From NCBI GenBank assembly GCA_000467715.1, contig AJFK01000686.1:1-64000 (forward strand): a stretch of 64,000 bases of DNA. The letters run 5' to 3'. The position numbers were made by a program, and so were the translations under genes. Source of the stretch: Hysterium pulicare CBS 123377. Lineage: Eukaryota; Ascomycota; Dothideomycetes; Hysteriales; Hysteriaceae. Each line of letters starts with the position of its first letter. The stretch's first letter is position 1. The notes beneath the pieces are model-generated. The model saw nothing but the letters and a program-made list of their open reading frames with translations, did not search any database and was not told the DNA's origin. Of this stretch, positions 45,526-57,716 are shown in pieces.

Positions 45526-46958
45526 TGTAGCGAACAGCGATAGAAACGATAGAGTGATATGTATGTAGAAAAATCTTAGTAAAAATGCCTCAATAGCGAG
45601 AGCTGAGGTGGTGAAAATGCGTATTGATGTTTGTAGGAAGAGTGAATGAGTTATAATTGACATTGTAACGCGTACACCAGTAGTAAAGGAAGGGGTCGTC
45701 TGAAACTCGGGTCATCCAAGAGCTTCCCACTGGTTGTGCGGAAGCCACGATGGTAGGTTGAAGGACTGTTCCAAAAGGTCAGTTCACGTAGCAACGATTT
45801 CATGCTTACACGGTGTATTGTAATACATACTACTATAACATACTTCTAGTATGTATCAAATACTTCAGGTATGACAGAAAGAGGCTCTAAATTTTCCGTC
45901 TCTCCGGCCTGTGTTGAGGAGACTCAGATTCGTAAACATCCCTGCCCAGAACGGACTTGGCCTCTGGGAAAGCCCTCAAAACAATATTTCTCGCGCCTTC
46001 CTCATGCTATCACAACACAAATAGCTGAGGTTCAAGGTGAGGTATATTCGGCCGCTGAGAAACATGATGGAAGACAACCAGAAGTTTCTGGAGATGATCC
46101 ATCGTCACCTGGGTAGTAATCGAAGAAGAAGTGAAGCCCATAATCAGGTGACAGGTTCGCCGTTGCACTCAGTGCTTCTTCAACATAGTTGAACAATTCC
46201 AGAATGTCATTGTCAGCGAGTTTGAACTTCTTTCCATCTCGTCGACATTCAATTGGGTGAGATGCAAGGCCTGTGAAGGTTGTGTTATTCGAGGAATGAG
46301 GTTGAGATGTTAGAGACGTCATGCATAGACCTTTCCTAAACAGGATAAGCCGGTTCTCGGTCTAGCGTCACTGGCAGAGCCGACTACTTAGGTAATCTTC
46401 TTAATGCAGAGTGAGGATTATATCAGAAGTGATCAAAGTAGGGTCATCTATGTGGATTTTAACTATATGCAGTTCAATTGCCTATATTCAAAATCTACAA
46501 ATACCTGTCTTGTATTAATTTAGAAGCCTTCCAGGGCTGTGCCCTTGAAGATCGAATATTCTTCTTGCGCTCCATCGCCTTTGTCAATTTGTGCCGTAAT
46601 TGAAAGGCTCTGGTATCTCAAGAATCGAAGACTGTCAAGCTATCTTTGAGAAAACTCGCTACCCTCTTTGATCGAACGATATAGTGAGTTTGCTCCGAAA
46701 TTCCAGTGAGTATATGTAACTTGGATTCTGGTACCCTTGATATTGAAGTAGACTAATATAATGTGGACAGAAAAGTACAAACCATTAGATCCGGCGCTCT
46801 CATCAGCTAACTGCGCTCTCACAGGCTCTCCCCCGAATCTCAAGTCTCTCATGCCGCACCATCACCGAAAAGCGTGATTAGGTACTATAAACACCACAAG
46901 AATCGTACAATCGGACCCCGAAAAGTAGAAAAAGTATGAACCAAGAAATCTTCTTTTG
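45526..46958. other. Stretch with two weak short frames
   Basis: Between copy C and the velvet gene. Minus-strand frames at 46032-46322 (96 codons, with DILELFNYVEEALS) and 46640-46852 (70 codons, start MRDLRFGGEPV, with a possible intron at gtttgt) may be small real genes or exons, but I recognise neither. The rest shows nothing. Confidence 0.3.
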
Positions 46959-47977
46959 TCACGCAGGCGAACGCCGCCTCGTCCGACTCCTCCGTAGAGA
47001 CTGTAATATTGTAAACCCATCCTCTCCTAGAAAGAAAAGGTAAAATTAGGTAAACCACAACTTATAAACTAGAAAATAGCCACCGTTTGCTTACCCGAGT
47101 CCATTCCAACGGGGGTGGAAATACTTCCGTTTCCCTCTACAATGACGGGGTTGCTATCCACAATCTGAACGCTGGAACCACCGGGAGTAAGCGGGGATTC
47201 ACCAGTAGAGCTTCGAATACGAATAAGGGTCACTCTAATACGGTACGTTCCTTCCTGACGAATGACAAGGTCTGGAAAAGAGACGTAACCAACACCCCGG
47301 GCGTCTGCAGTCCCAATAGCAATTGGGACTCCGTCCATTTCTTCCTCAGTAAAAGGGTGAATGGAATCGAAACGTCGTCCAGCGAGGATTGTGTTTAATT
47401 CAGCCGCGTCGGGCGACTCATTGATGCTAGAGCCGGCGGTCAAGGTGGCCACCGCGAGAAGATTGGTCGAGTCTGCAAGGGCAGCATCATCACCTCCCGG
47501 AGTAAGACATCGAAGCCGGACTGTGACTGGAGGCTGGAGAGGAGTTCCAGACCGGACTGTTTGAGGCGGCTGGACGACAATATCCATACCGTATCGTAAC
47601 TCTTCTCCGTCCAAAACCGGTTGCTGCGAAGTCGAGTTTTGGTAACTGGCGGGTTGGACTGGATAATGATCTATTTCTTCGTTTGTTCGAGTTCTCCTTA
47701 CGCGATGTCTTGACCGTTCTCGGGCAAAGTCCGCTTCAACTGCTCTAGTTCCTAATCTATCAGCCGGTTGAGTTCGTCTTACGACGTCTGCCATTGAAGT
47801 TCCAACGGTGAATGATCCTGAGTCTGTATTGGCTTGATTGGCGAGCCTAGCGGAACGTCTCAAAGATCCGCGAGTGTTAAGTTGGGAATTGGCGCGGCGC
47901 GAAGTCGACCTACTTCCTCCCCTCGAAGTACTGCGGGCAGAGTTGAGATTTCTTCCTCGTCCTCTCCCCCTTACCAT
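46959..47977 (-). CDS. Velvet-domain protein, divergent
   Basis: Two exons (47977-47095 and 47026-46959) give about 315 residues. Velvet proteins are fungal DNA-binding regulators of development and secondary metabolism. The N-terminal third is basic and low-complexity (RGRGRGR; RGGSRSTSRR). The domain reads LRYGMDIVVQPPQTVRSG, LQPPVTVRLR, LLAVATLTAG, ILAGRRFDSI, GVGYVSFPDLVIRQEGTYRIRVTLIRI and VQIVDSNPVIVE. The intron gtaagc..tttctag joins DSG to EDGFTILQSLRRSRTRRRSPA, the usual basic end of the domain. Family hallmarks are weakened: the usual ARxCG..RRPxDPPP block is here only TVRSGTPLQPP. It is probably not one of the four classical velvets (VeA, VelB, VosA, VelC), but an extra, diverged member. 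Confidence 0.78.
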
Positions 47978-50900
47978 CTGATGAAGGATAAACCTGGGCA
48001 ATGCTTAGCAGAATTTCGGGAGGATTGTTACACGATGCTCAGCTACCAATATAAGAAAATGAAAGGGGTCGGATAAGGAAATGAGGTAAAAGTGAGGCAA
48101 GAAAAGAAACAAAATGGAGAGCCCCAGGTGAGCATTTGGGGAGCTCCGAGTGAATGCCTGAGTCCATGAGGCAAGCATTTAGCGGGAGCTTGAAGGATGA
48201 TAACAGAGATTCGACAGCGCCACGAGTCAATCCTTTCATGATCTCTTGGAATGTACCTGCTACATTGTGATAGTGATAGTAGCGTAGGCGTGGATCATAG
48301 TTGGATTAAGAGCCATTTTACAGGCCCTTTAATCTTATCATGAAAGCCTCTAAGCTGACGATAGCAGCCGACAACGGTAGCCAGTAGCGCGGGAACAATG
48401 GAGTGGTGCGGTGAGAGCAGACGTCAACATGCGTCGCAATATGCAGATCATTGTAGGGGACATCAATGCACAGCCAGGACGCAGCCCTAGGCTAAAGAGG
48501 GCAGAATCCGTCTGGGCCGCGGCCTGAAGAAGAAGATGATGGGAACAAGAGAGTGGTTGAAACTGTCGGGAGAATGAAAGGGCACAAGGCGGTTGACGAG
48601 GTGTGCATATGTTGTAACGAGCGCAGGACAGGCCGACAATGCGCTTCCTACATCGGCTGCATCAAAACCGCCGCTACCCCGGCGCCCATGTGGACGACGG
48701 GGATGGGAAGAAATAGGGGGACGTGCACTAGCGGAGCGAAGCGAAATTTCCATCTCACCTTCACTGCCCAGCCTCCGCACAGAACTGTTCTCCGCGCAAA
48801 CAGTACTCCCACTGGCACCGCGACGGGCCGGTGTCTGCTGTCGGGGAGGTGTTCGTTCGGCGATCCACCCTGCAAGCGTCGTAATTGCTTCTTGGATGTC
48901 TCCGATCGTTGGCGGCCGCTACGACGATGCTCCCCCGTCTGACGATTCGATTCGCACCCTCCCGGTTCAGAGGAGGGTTACACCTAGCGATGACTGGAAG
49001 ATGCTTGCTGAAATGCCGTATGGAAGAATAGCTAGTTCCAGCGTGGAAGTGTCCCAAGCTTGCTGGTCACTAGGCCGGCCAGGAATCCGTGCTGAGTGAG
49101 GTCCTACAATTCCCATTGATATATTAGCCATGCTTTCCTCAACGACTTCAAAGCCAATCGACCACCACCACGGCGACTGCCATTGGCCAACGCTCTTTCT
49201 CCTAGAGTGGCATGGAGTTTGAACAATGCCTTAACTCCACGCACGAAGGCTCAAGAGGGGTACAGGCGCAACAGGAAGACCGAACTCATCCGACGAACCT
49301 TTTTAGATGAAGCAGTGTCGACAGCAATGGCACCCTCTCAACAAATCGGAATCGGAGAGGCTTCTGCACAGCACAGCTATCAAACCACGGCGCTGCACTT
49401 CTAGGCACTGCACCGAATCGCTCAGGAAACTGGCAAAGAGATAATGTCTCAGATGGTATGAAGACCTTCGGGACCAAAGCCGCGAGATTCAGGCCAAAAG
49501 CTGCTTCATGCAATCCGACTCTGCCCTCCGAGAGAAGGTTGCCTACTCGATTTTATACGCCTTTCACCTATGTTGCAGCTTCAGGAGGCCGCTTGCCCCT
49601 CTCGGTGTATCTTGCAGTAGAGTCCAAGGGCTTGCCGCCCTCCGCTATTGGTCTATACATATCTTGCTCTTTCTGATCCGTGTCCGCTGTGCTTTTCTCT
49701 CTTCTGGCAGGAATGAATCATGTGTTGAGTTGTCAGCTTGCGCGATACCCTTGTTCAGTCAGCGGCGTGTGAAGGATGGTGGCAGCCCTACATTTCGTGG
49801 CTTGCTTGCCGACCATTTGCGTCCAAAGAACTCGAACGCAGCGGCCGGTGGCGCTGCACGATTGCCGATGCAGCCATCAAGCGAGATACAAATGGTAGCT
49901 TTCCCGGTCGCCGGTATCCCATCCTTACGGAACCTTTGCCAACCTGCAGGCCGCCACGCGCTATACCAAGGCCAGCTCCAAGGACCGGTGACTCCATGGC
50001 GTCAAATGTACTACGACATTGCGGTCCAATGGAACTATGTCTTATTGGTCTCAGTGGAAGAAATTACTGCATTCAATGCCGCAATTGACAGCGGATCAAA
50101 AGCCTCACCAATGCTTTTCCTGTCGAACGCTTCGAAAGTCTTAACGACCCAATAAAGTTGTCTCAACCTCAAATACGCCCGATAAAAAAAGCACCCCCGA
50201 GCTTCTCCGTCACGCCTCTTTTAGATGCAGATTGCCGCGGGAACGGGCCATACAGCAAACATGTTCTCGGATACCAGCAGCGAGTAATTGCATATTTTAA
50301 TGGCTACGCGCATTTTCAGCGGCATGGGCCTCTCTCTCAAATCCGATTTTTCAACACTTGAACGCCTCGTCAGACCTGCAAAGGTGGCAAGTCCGTGATC
50401 GTATACAAATTAATGAGGCAATGGATGTCTCTCGATATCTACCGCCCTTGCACCGGCCACGCGGCTGAAAAATCCCAGTATCAGACTTCTCCTTCAAACT
50501 TGATTCTAATTCAACTCGTACCCACGTCTTCGTAACCATCATCACACCAGACGCGGTCAGCCATGAGCTTCCGAATTGTCCTTCCTTATTTTCTTCATCA
50601 CCCGCCCACAATACATCAAATATATACAAGTGGGCATGAAAGAGACGAATGAGAACTTCCGGAGTCGCTGTCCGCCGTATCTCCCCCAAAAGTAACATGC
50701 ATGAATGCCCTTTTCGCGTCTAACTGCTGCACTCTCCCCACGAAGAGTCGAAAAGTTTCCTTACTCTTTGCGGAGGCTGACGGTCCGTCACCCAAACGAC
50801 GTCGTTGCACGATTTTCTACTCCTGCTCGGTGGATTTATGTCTCGTATCCGCCCCAACCGCTCTAGGCATTACACAAATCCACCGTGCGTTTACAGCTCC

Positions 50901-52717
50901 AGATAACGACTCCGGCTACCAAGATTCTGGAACGGCGACATTCCAGAGCTCTGGGTCAACTATGACTAATGCATCTTTTCTACTAACAATATCAGATGAA
51001 GCAGTCGTGGATTAGTTTTGGGGCCGACTATTTAGCTGTCTGAAAAGAAGTGCGGACTCGCGTACCCTTCCGCTTCTGTCGCTACGTACATGAACTGTAC
51101 TTCGGAACCCCAAATCATCGAGCTAGACCTTCGGCTTAATCCGATCTAGACGGGAAGGCCCCCATGAACACCACGTTGATAAGTCATAGCTATGGTTAGA
51201 TGTCTCCGAGCTTCTGTCAGTTAGCACTTGCACAACGTTTAACCATGCGGGTGGAATAACCTAACCTGTGGACCGGTGTCTGTGGATCTTGTCAACGGAG
51301 TCAGCTGATCATGGGCTGCGCCATGCAATCCATCTACACGCGTTGAACGATCTATGGAGAAGGCTAAGAGGCGGAATGATCACTCTTACAAAGCACGCAT
51401 GGTTGACTGCACTAATCAAAGGAAAAGACCTTCAGACCCACAACTCTGACGATAAATTCAATTACTGGTCGGTATGCCAGATTGGTTGGCGATAGTTCTG
51501 AACGCCTCTTTCTGGCTTCCCTTTGTGGAAATGTCCAAGATCCGCCGATGCTCAAACGTAGGACTGATGAGACCAGTGTTTCGGGATAATATTGATCGTA
51601 GCGTGTACCCAAAGCGAAGCGAACTACCACGAGGCGTTCGTCGTGTACAACCAGACCCTGATTTCACCGGAAGAGGCCGCGTACTTCATGGTTGGTACCT
51701 GTAAACCGCTTGCGCCTCGAATACAAGGTTTTAAAGAGTATGAACAGGATTCCCTTGGAGCAGACCATGAAGACTAGGAAGACCTCCAGAGATAACATCT
51801 CATAAACCTGCTTTTATGGTATCGCAACGGGTCAGCATTTCCACTCATAGTAAGTGAAACACGGCTTAGATGTTGCTAAACTTTGCTCCACGCGAAATAT
51901 ATCCCGTAAGACATGAACGAATCACCTGATGACCTGATGCTCTCCGTTTTGACTTCCGGACCCATTTTTTCCTGAACTCAACGTCTTCAGAACTGCAGAA
52001 AACGACACTGATGCGGTTGTGTAATGATCAGCGCAAGCAAATCGAAGAACTTGCGCAGGAACCAGATGCGACCGTGGCCGAGACCGTTCGTCATATTGCA
52101 GCTCATTCTCGGTACTATTATCGGGCTCTGTATAATACCCATTCAAGTGCCGAGAATTATCGTCAAGCAGTCATAGAACTTCTCCATCTTTACTTGCAAG
52201 TCAGGAGTGAAGCTGAATTGAAATACTCGTGAGGCAAAAACTTCTCGCTCCTTCCTCTTGAATCGAGTATATGACGTCTATATGCAGAGATGGGCGGCTG
52301 CCTTCACTCCGAAGGCCTGTTTATCATGTTGGAATACCGAATAGCAAATGCTGCACTTGCATCATGGCGAATGGTTGAAGCAGCGGTAGCCCTGCCCATG
52401 CGGTGCTTGTTATCACCCAAACATCAGGATGGCACGAGCCACTCTACCGCAATCCGGGCTAAGCAGCATGCCGAGCCGCAACCACTCCTTTTCAAGATTA
52501 ATCACGCGAACGGACCTGCCATCTCCTTCTCCACGCCGTTGAGCCGCACTCTCTTCGCTGTATCGCAACCACTCCCTCTGCCCTGACCACCTCATCGTTC
52601 GTAAAGGCCCCGTGAAACAAAGATGCGACCAATCCTCTAGCAATGCCAGCTCTCGACCCTGTCATCCGAGTTTAGCCACGGTCCTTCCTTCCCTGTCCTC
52701 TGCCCCGCGCAACCCAA
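47978..52717. other. Long stretch without a supported gene
   Basis: About 4.7 kb. Overlapping frames up to 215 codons exist (49508-50155,+; 48593-49099,+), but two or three frames compete at each place, compositions are not protein-like and nothing is recognised. Short frames at 51592-51777 (contains NYHEAFVVYNQTLISPEEAA) and 52011-52232 (contains CNDQRKQIEELAQ, 73 codons) look somewhat better and might be exons of an unrecognised or decayed gene; I could not connect them. Confidence 0.35.
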
Positions 52718-54601
52718 ATGGCCGTCTATATGCCAGGGATGTCCCGCCTCTTCTCACGGGCGGGTCTCCTGCGCATGATACTGTTCCTCGCCATATCCTG
52801 CATCCTCGCCGCCACTGTCTTTCTCTGGTCACGCGTCCCTCGCGATGTCAGCTCCATCGGTATCTCGCATGATTTCAAGCCACCATCGACAACGATACCG
52901 CAGAAGACGCATCCAATTGATACGCTGATGAAGAAGGCGGATCGAGAATGGCACCGTCTGATGGCAAAAGAGACAACGGATCTCGAGTCTGCCGCGAAAG
53001 CGTATCGAGAAAGAAGGGGGCGACATCCGCCACCGGGTTTCGACAAGTGGGTCAAGTTCGCTCAGGATAACGATGCAGTTATCGTGGAGGATTTCTTCGA
53101 CCAAATATACGATGACTTGAACCCGTTCTGGGGCCTCGAACCGAAGAAGATACGGCAGCAAGCTAAGAATTTCGACTTCGTTGTCAGTGTGAGGGAGGGT
53201 AATGCGACATTCACGACTGATAAGCGGAGGCCTTGGATGGACCTGTGGCATGACCTTACTGCATCTGTGGCAGAGTGGCTCCCTGATATCGATATTCCGA
53301 TAAATATCATGGACGAGAGTAGAGTGATTGTGCCGTGGGAAGACATCAACGAGTACGTCAAGGCGGAACAATTGATGAGGAAATTGGTTCCAAAACCGGA
53401 AGTGATAAGTGAGTATTCTGGTTTGAAAGAGCTGGATAAGGATCCCGGAGAGCCATTTGATCTTCAATGGATCAGAGGAGGCATATATTGGGATACTGCT
53501 CGCGTTGGTTGCGCACCAGACTCGCCCTCTCGCAAGGTGGAAGCCGCGTCGAACTTCTCTGGACCTCCACCCATGCCTTCTGGCTTTCCCAGACGTTCAT
53601 ACGAAGGCTACGTGCAAAACTGGACGCAGGCCAAAGATCCATGTCTCCAACCCGAGCTTCGCGAAACCCATGGTACCTTCGTCGAACCCATCTCCCAGTC
53701 CACAACGCACTTCCTCTTCCCCCTTTTCGGCGGTTCCAAACTTCCGCTCAACAATGAGATCTTACTTCCTCCAGCCATGTACTGGACATTGGATGAATTT
53801 TATTCAGGCGGCGAGGAACACGGCGATGCTTGGTCAACGAAAAAGAACATTGTGATGTGGAGGGGAGCGGCTTCCGGCGGACGCAACAAGCTCGAGAATT
53901 GGACTCGCTTCCACCGTCACAGATTTATCTCCATGCTCAACGGCACCTCTGTTCAATTGGCCGAAACGAACCCTAATGGAGCAGGACAAGGTCCTAATTT
54001 CGTCCTTCAGAGCTACGAAACCTATCACCTTTCCGCAACACAGTACATGGATCTCGGGACCTGGCTTCACTCCATCTCCGAAGCCGCTTTTGTGAATCTC
54101 GTCTGTTTCCCTGACACGGGGGATATTCGGTGTCCTTACACAAACGCATATTACGACGTGAAAGATACAATGGTCATGCGCGAGCAATACGCATACAAGT
54201 ACTTGCCCGACCTCGACGGCAATAGTTTTTCAGGCCGGTACAGAGGATTCTTAAGATCCACCAGCCTACCCATCAAAGCAACAATCTACAGCGAATGGCA
54301 CGACTCGAGACTCGTGCCATGGCTCCACTTCGTCCCCATGGACAACTCCTTCGTCGACATCTACGGTATCCTAGATTACTTCATCGGCACAGGCATCGCT
54401 ACCAAGACGGCCGACGGCAAGGCCATCGTGGAAGGCGCGCACGATGCACAAGCCGAGAAGATCGCGATGGCGGGGCAGAAGTGGGCGGAGACAGTCCTTA
54501 GGAGGGAAGATATGCAGATTTATGTTTTCAGGTTGTTTTTGGAGTATGCGAGGATTTGTGATGATAAGAGGGAACGGTTGGGATTTATAGGGGATTTGTG
54601 A
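52718..54601 (+). CDS. GT90 / CAP10-like glycosyltransferase
   Basis: Intron-less gene of 627 residues from the ATG at 52718. It is a type II membrane protein: a short cytoplasmic head, a membrane anchor at about residues 17-38 (LLRMILFLAISCILAATVFLW), then a luminal stem and catalytic domain. The GT90 part shows NIVMWRGAASGGR, FVLQSYETYHL, YAYKYLPDLDGNSFSGRYRG and SEWHDSRLVPWLHFVPMD, the conserved donor- and acceptor-site blocks of the CAP10 family (O-xylosyl- and glucosyltransferases in the secretory pathway, including cryptococcal capsule proteins). It probably acts in the Golgi on glycoproteins or glycolipids; donor and acceptor cannot be read from sequence. Length is typical for ascomycete members. 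The upstream spacer is not recognisably conserved, and no neighbour suggests a pathway. Confidence 0.92.
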   Translation: MAVYMPGMSRLFSRAGLLRMILFLAISCILAATVFLWSRVPRDVSSIGISHDFKPPSTTIPQKTHPIDTLMKKADREWHRLMAKETTDLESAAKAYRERRGRHPPPGFDKWVKFAQDNDAVIVEDFFDQIYDDLNPFWGLEPKKIRQQAKNFDFVVSVREGNATFTTDKRRPWMDLWHDLTASVAEWLPDIDIPINIMDESRVIVPWEDINEYVKAEQLMRKLVPKPEVISEYSGLKELDKDPGEPFDLQWIRGGIYWDTARVGCAPDSPSRKVEAASNFSGPPPMPSGFPRRSYEGYVQNWTQAKDPCLQPELRETHGTFVEPISQSTTHFLFPLFGGSKLPLNNEILLPPAMYWTLDEFYSGGEEHGDAWSTKKNIVMWRGAASGGRNKLENWTRFHRHRFISMLNGTSVQLAETNPNGAGQGPNFVLQSYETYHLSATQYMDLGTWLHSISEAAFVNLVCFPDTGDIRCPYTNAYYDVKDTMVMREQYAYKYLPDLDGNSFSGRYRGFLRSTSLPIKATIYSEWHDSRLVPWLHFVPMDNSFVDIYGILDYFIGTGIATKTADGKAIVEGAHDAQAEKIAMAGQKWAETVLRREDMQIYVFRLFLEYARICDDKRERLGFIGDL

Positions 54602-55119
54602 AGGGCTGGTATAATGTGCTGGTAATGATGGGATGTGGATGGAGTATGGAACTGTATATATGTATTGTACTTTACGCATGTTGGATACCCAATATCTAGT
54701 AATTGAATTGAAAGGAAAGTTACTCTATTTGTTTCTCACAATAGGTGTCATAATTTATTAGATTCCAGGTTCATTTTTTCTACATATATAGCAACAGAAG
54801 CTACGCGCATGGCATTATTGATGTCCGCTGAGGACTAGACACTCCTCTAGGACCACACTACCAAGGGTCGAAATGTATGTGCGGACAGCAAAAAAAGTCA
54901 CCGTTTGTGTTCATCGGCTGTATAAGGGCATAGTTTCATACTTGCAGTTGACAGCCTGAATATCCAGGCATCAATCCCAAAGTTTGCGGAGCGGAAAAAA
55001 GTGCCCCTCCAAAATTTGGTCTGCCCTGAACGCTCAACCTCGAAATACGCAACTCCAAGAAGGCAGTTTAGTCGTGCAGCATCACTCCCCCCGTAATCCT
55101 CCGCCGCATCCTACACTGC
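54602..55119. other. Intergenic region
   Basis: About 520 bases between the GT90 gene and the arginyl-tRNA synthetase gene, both on the plus strand. It includes the end of one transcript and the start of the next; no other feature is seen. Confidence 0.45.
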
Positions 55120-57716
55120 ATGCATTGCATTGCCAGACAGACCCCAAGGCAGATTTTCAATTCTTTCAGACGACACTTTGCGAGGCCGCTGGCGACTCAC
55201 ACCCCCCCTTTGACTCACCGAACGTTTACTGCGCCGCATACAAAACCCAGCATAAAGCCCATCCTCTCCACTCTCAAATCGCAAAACTACTGCAAACATT
55301 ACACCATGGAGGCCCTAACCTCCACACACCACCAGGATATCACCGAAGTGACAGAAGCACTTCAGAAGCTCGGGCTAGAAAAGGTTCCAGAAGCGCCAAA
55401 CACATACCCTGCGCTGAATGTGGTAGACATATACCGCTCACATATCACGGAGTTGCTATCAAAGATAAGCGATGTAGATCCCAAGATCATATATCAGTCT
55501 CTACAAAGGACCGCGACGCTGGAAATGGGGGATCTATTACTACCCGTGCCGGCATTGAGGGTTAAGGGGAAGAAGCCTCAAGAATTGGCAAAGGAGCTTG
55601 GTGAGAAGGTAAATTCAAGCTCTTGAATACCTCTCATCTGAACTGACTTCAAATTTGGACTTGAAGGAAGCTAACAATGGCTACACATAGTTTCCCGAAT
55701 CGCCTCTGCTCCAACCCCCGATTGTAAGGGATACGTATCTGTCCTTCAATTTCAAGCCCGAACCACTCACCTCTCTCGTCATCCCCTCTATTCTCAAATC
55801 CGGCCCCTCTTTCGGCTTCAATCCTAACCTAGGTCTCCGCGACCCCTCCGATTCTTCTTCCGGTCGCAAGAAGATGATTGTCGAGTTCTCCTCGCCCAAT
55901 ATCGCGAAACCCTTCCACGCGGGACATCTCCGAAGTACAATTATTGGAGGCTTTTTGGCGAACTTGTATGAAGCTTCGGGATGGGAGGTTGTAAGGATGA
56001 ACTATTTGGGGGATTGGGGGAAGCAGTATGGAGTGCTAGCTGTGGGGTTCGATAAGTTTGGCAGTGAGGAGGAGTTGGTGAAGAATCCCATCGGCCATTT
56101 ATATGACGTTTATGTCAAGATCTCTAAGATTTCTGCAGATGAGGCAGATCAGCTGAAAACTATGAAGGCAGAGATTGCCAAGTTGCAGGAGACGGGGGAG
56201 GATACAAGCAACTATGAGACTGCGGTGAAGAAGATTGAGGAGGAGGGTGTGGATGAGCAAGCCAGGAAATACTTCAAGAGGATGGTAGATGGAGATGCAG
56301 AGGCTCTCGCTGTCTGGAAACGCTTCCGCGATCTCTCCATCGAGAAATATAAAGCAACCTACGCCCGACTCAATATCCGCTACGACGATTACTCCGGCGA
56401 AAGTCAGGTCAAAGACGAGAGCATGGAAGATGCAGCACGTGTGATGGCCGAGAAGGGAATCACCCAGGAAGACGGAGGTGCGGTCATAGTCGACCTCACG
56501 AAATACTCCAAAAAACTCGGCAAAGCGCTCGTTAAGAAGAAAGACGGTACATCTCTCTACCTTACCCGTGACATCGGTGCCGCCTTCGAGCGTCTCGACA
56601 AATATCACTTCGACCGCATGATCTACGTCGTCGCATCCCAACAAGACCTACATCTTGCCCAACTCTTCAAGATCGAGGAGGCCATGGGGAGGAAAGATGT
56701 GGCGGAGCGGTGTCAACATATCAATTTTGGTATGGTGTTGGGCATGTCGACGAGGAAGGGAACAGCGAAGTTTCTGGATGATATTTTGAGGGATGTAGGG
56801 GATAAGATGCATGAGGTTATGAAAGGGAATCAGAACAAGTATGAGCAGGTTGAGGATCCAGCGAAGACGGCCGATACGTTAGGGATCAGTGCGGTTATGG
56901 TGCAGGATATGAAAGGAAAGAGGTACGTCTCCCCAGTTTTCTACTATTCTTATTTCTCTCCATCATCCACCTACTCTTGGGTATGTTCGTAAATGGATGC
57001 ACAGACCTAACAATAATCACGCAGGATAAACAACTATACTTTCGATATGGACCGCATGACCTCCTTCGAAGGCGACACAGGCCCCTACCTCCAATACGCC
57101 CACGCCCGCCTCTGCTCTATCTACCGCAAAGCCAAAATCCCCATCCCAGCCCTCAATACCTCCTACACGCCCCCCCAAGAACTCCTCGCCGCAGACCTCA
57201 CCCTCCTCACCGAACCCCACGCCATCGACCTCGTCCGCCAACTCGCCTCCTGGCCAGACGTCTTCATCAATACGGTGAAGACGCAGGAACCGACGACTGT
57301 GTTGACTTATCTTTTCAAAATGGCGCATGCGCTGAGTAGTAGTTATGAGCATTTGCAGGTTGTGGGGAGTGAAGAGAAGGTTATGATGGCTAGGTATGTT
57401 TTGACTTCCGTATTTCCGCCTTTGGATCATGGGTGCTAACGTGTGGAATTCAGGATGGCGCTTTATGCGGCTGCGAGGCAGGCACTGGCGAATGGAATGA
57501 GGTTGTTGGGGTTGAACCCCGTTGACAGGTATGTTGGTTTTCGCTTTTTCATATTCTCTTTTCTGGACACGCAATGCTTGATTCAAGCTGTCTACTTTCC
57601 TCTCGCCCGCATGTCAGTCCACTAGAAAACAGGAATCATCTCATCGCCTTCTTTTTATCAAGCATTCTTCACCGCTCATAGAAAGAAATGAAGCTAACCA
57701 CGACTCTAGGATGTAA
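55120..57716 (+). CDS. Arginyl-tRNA synthetase (class I), probable dual-start gene
   Basis: Charges tRNA-Arg with arginine. Exons: (55120 or 55306)-55608, 55691-56922, 57025-57393, 57454-57528, 57710-57716, about 720 residues from the first ATG. Blocks in order: N-terminal additional domain (VVDIYRSHITELLSKI), VEFSSPNIAKPFHAGHLRSTIIG with the HIGH-like motif HAGH, NYLGDWGKQYG, the catalytic insertion, YLTRDIGAAFERL, QDLHLAQLFKI, and GMVLGMSTRKGT in place of KMSKS. The DALR anticodon-binding domain ends ANGMRLLGLNPVDRM, as expected. The ATG at 55306 sits in a strong context (accatgg) and fits a cytosolic form. The in-frame ATG at 55120 adds 62 residues rich in R, H and T with almost no acidic residues, like a mitochondrial presequence. 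All splice joins keep frame. Confidence 0.93.

Noticed and set aside
49508-50155. 215-codon plus-strand frame
   Set aside because: No similarity recognised, overlaps another long frame, no supporting intron or start context; within chance expectation.
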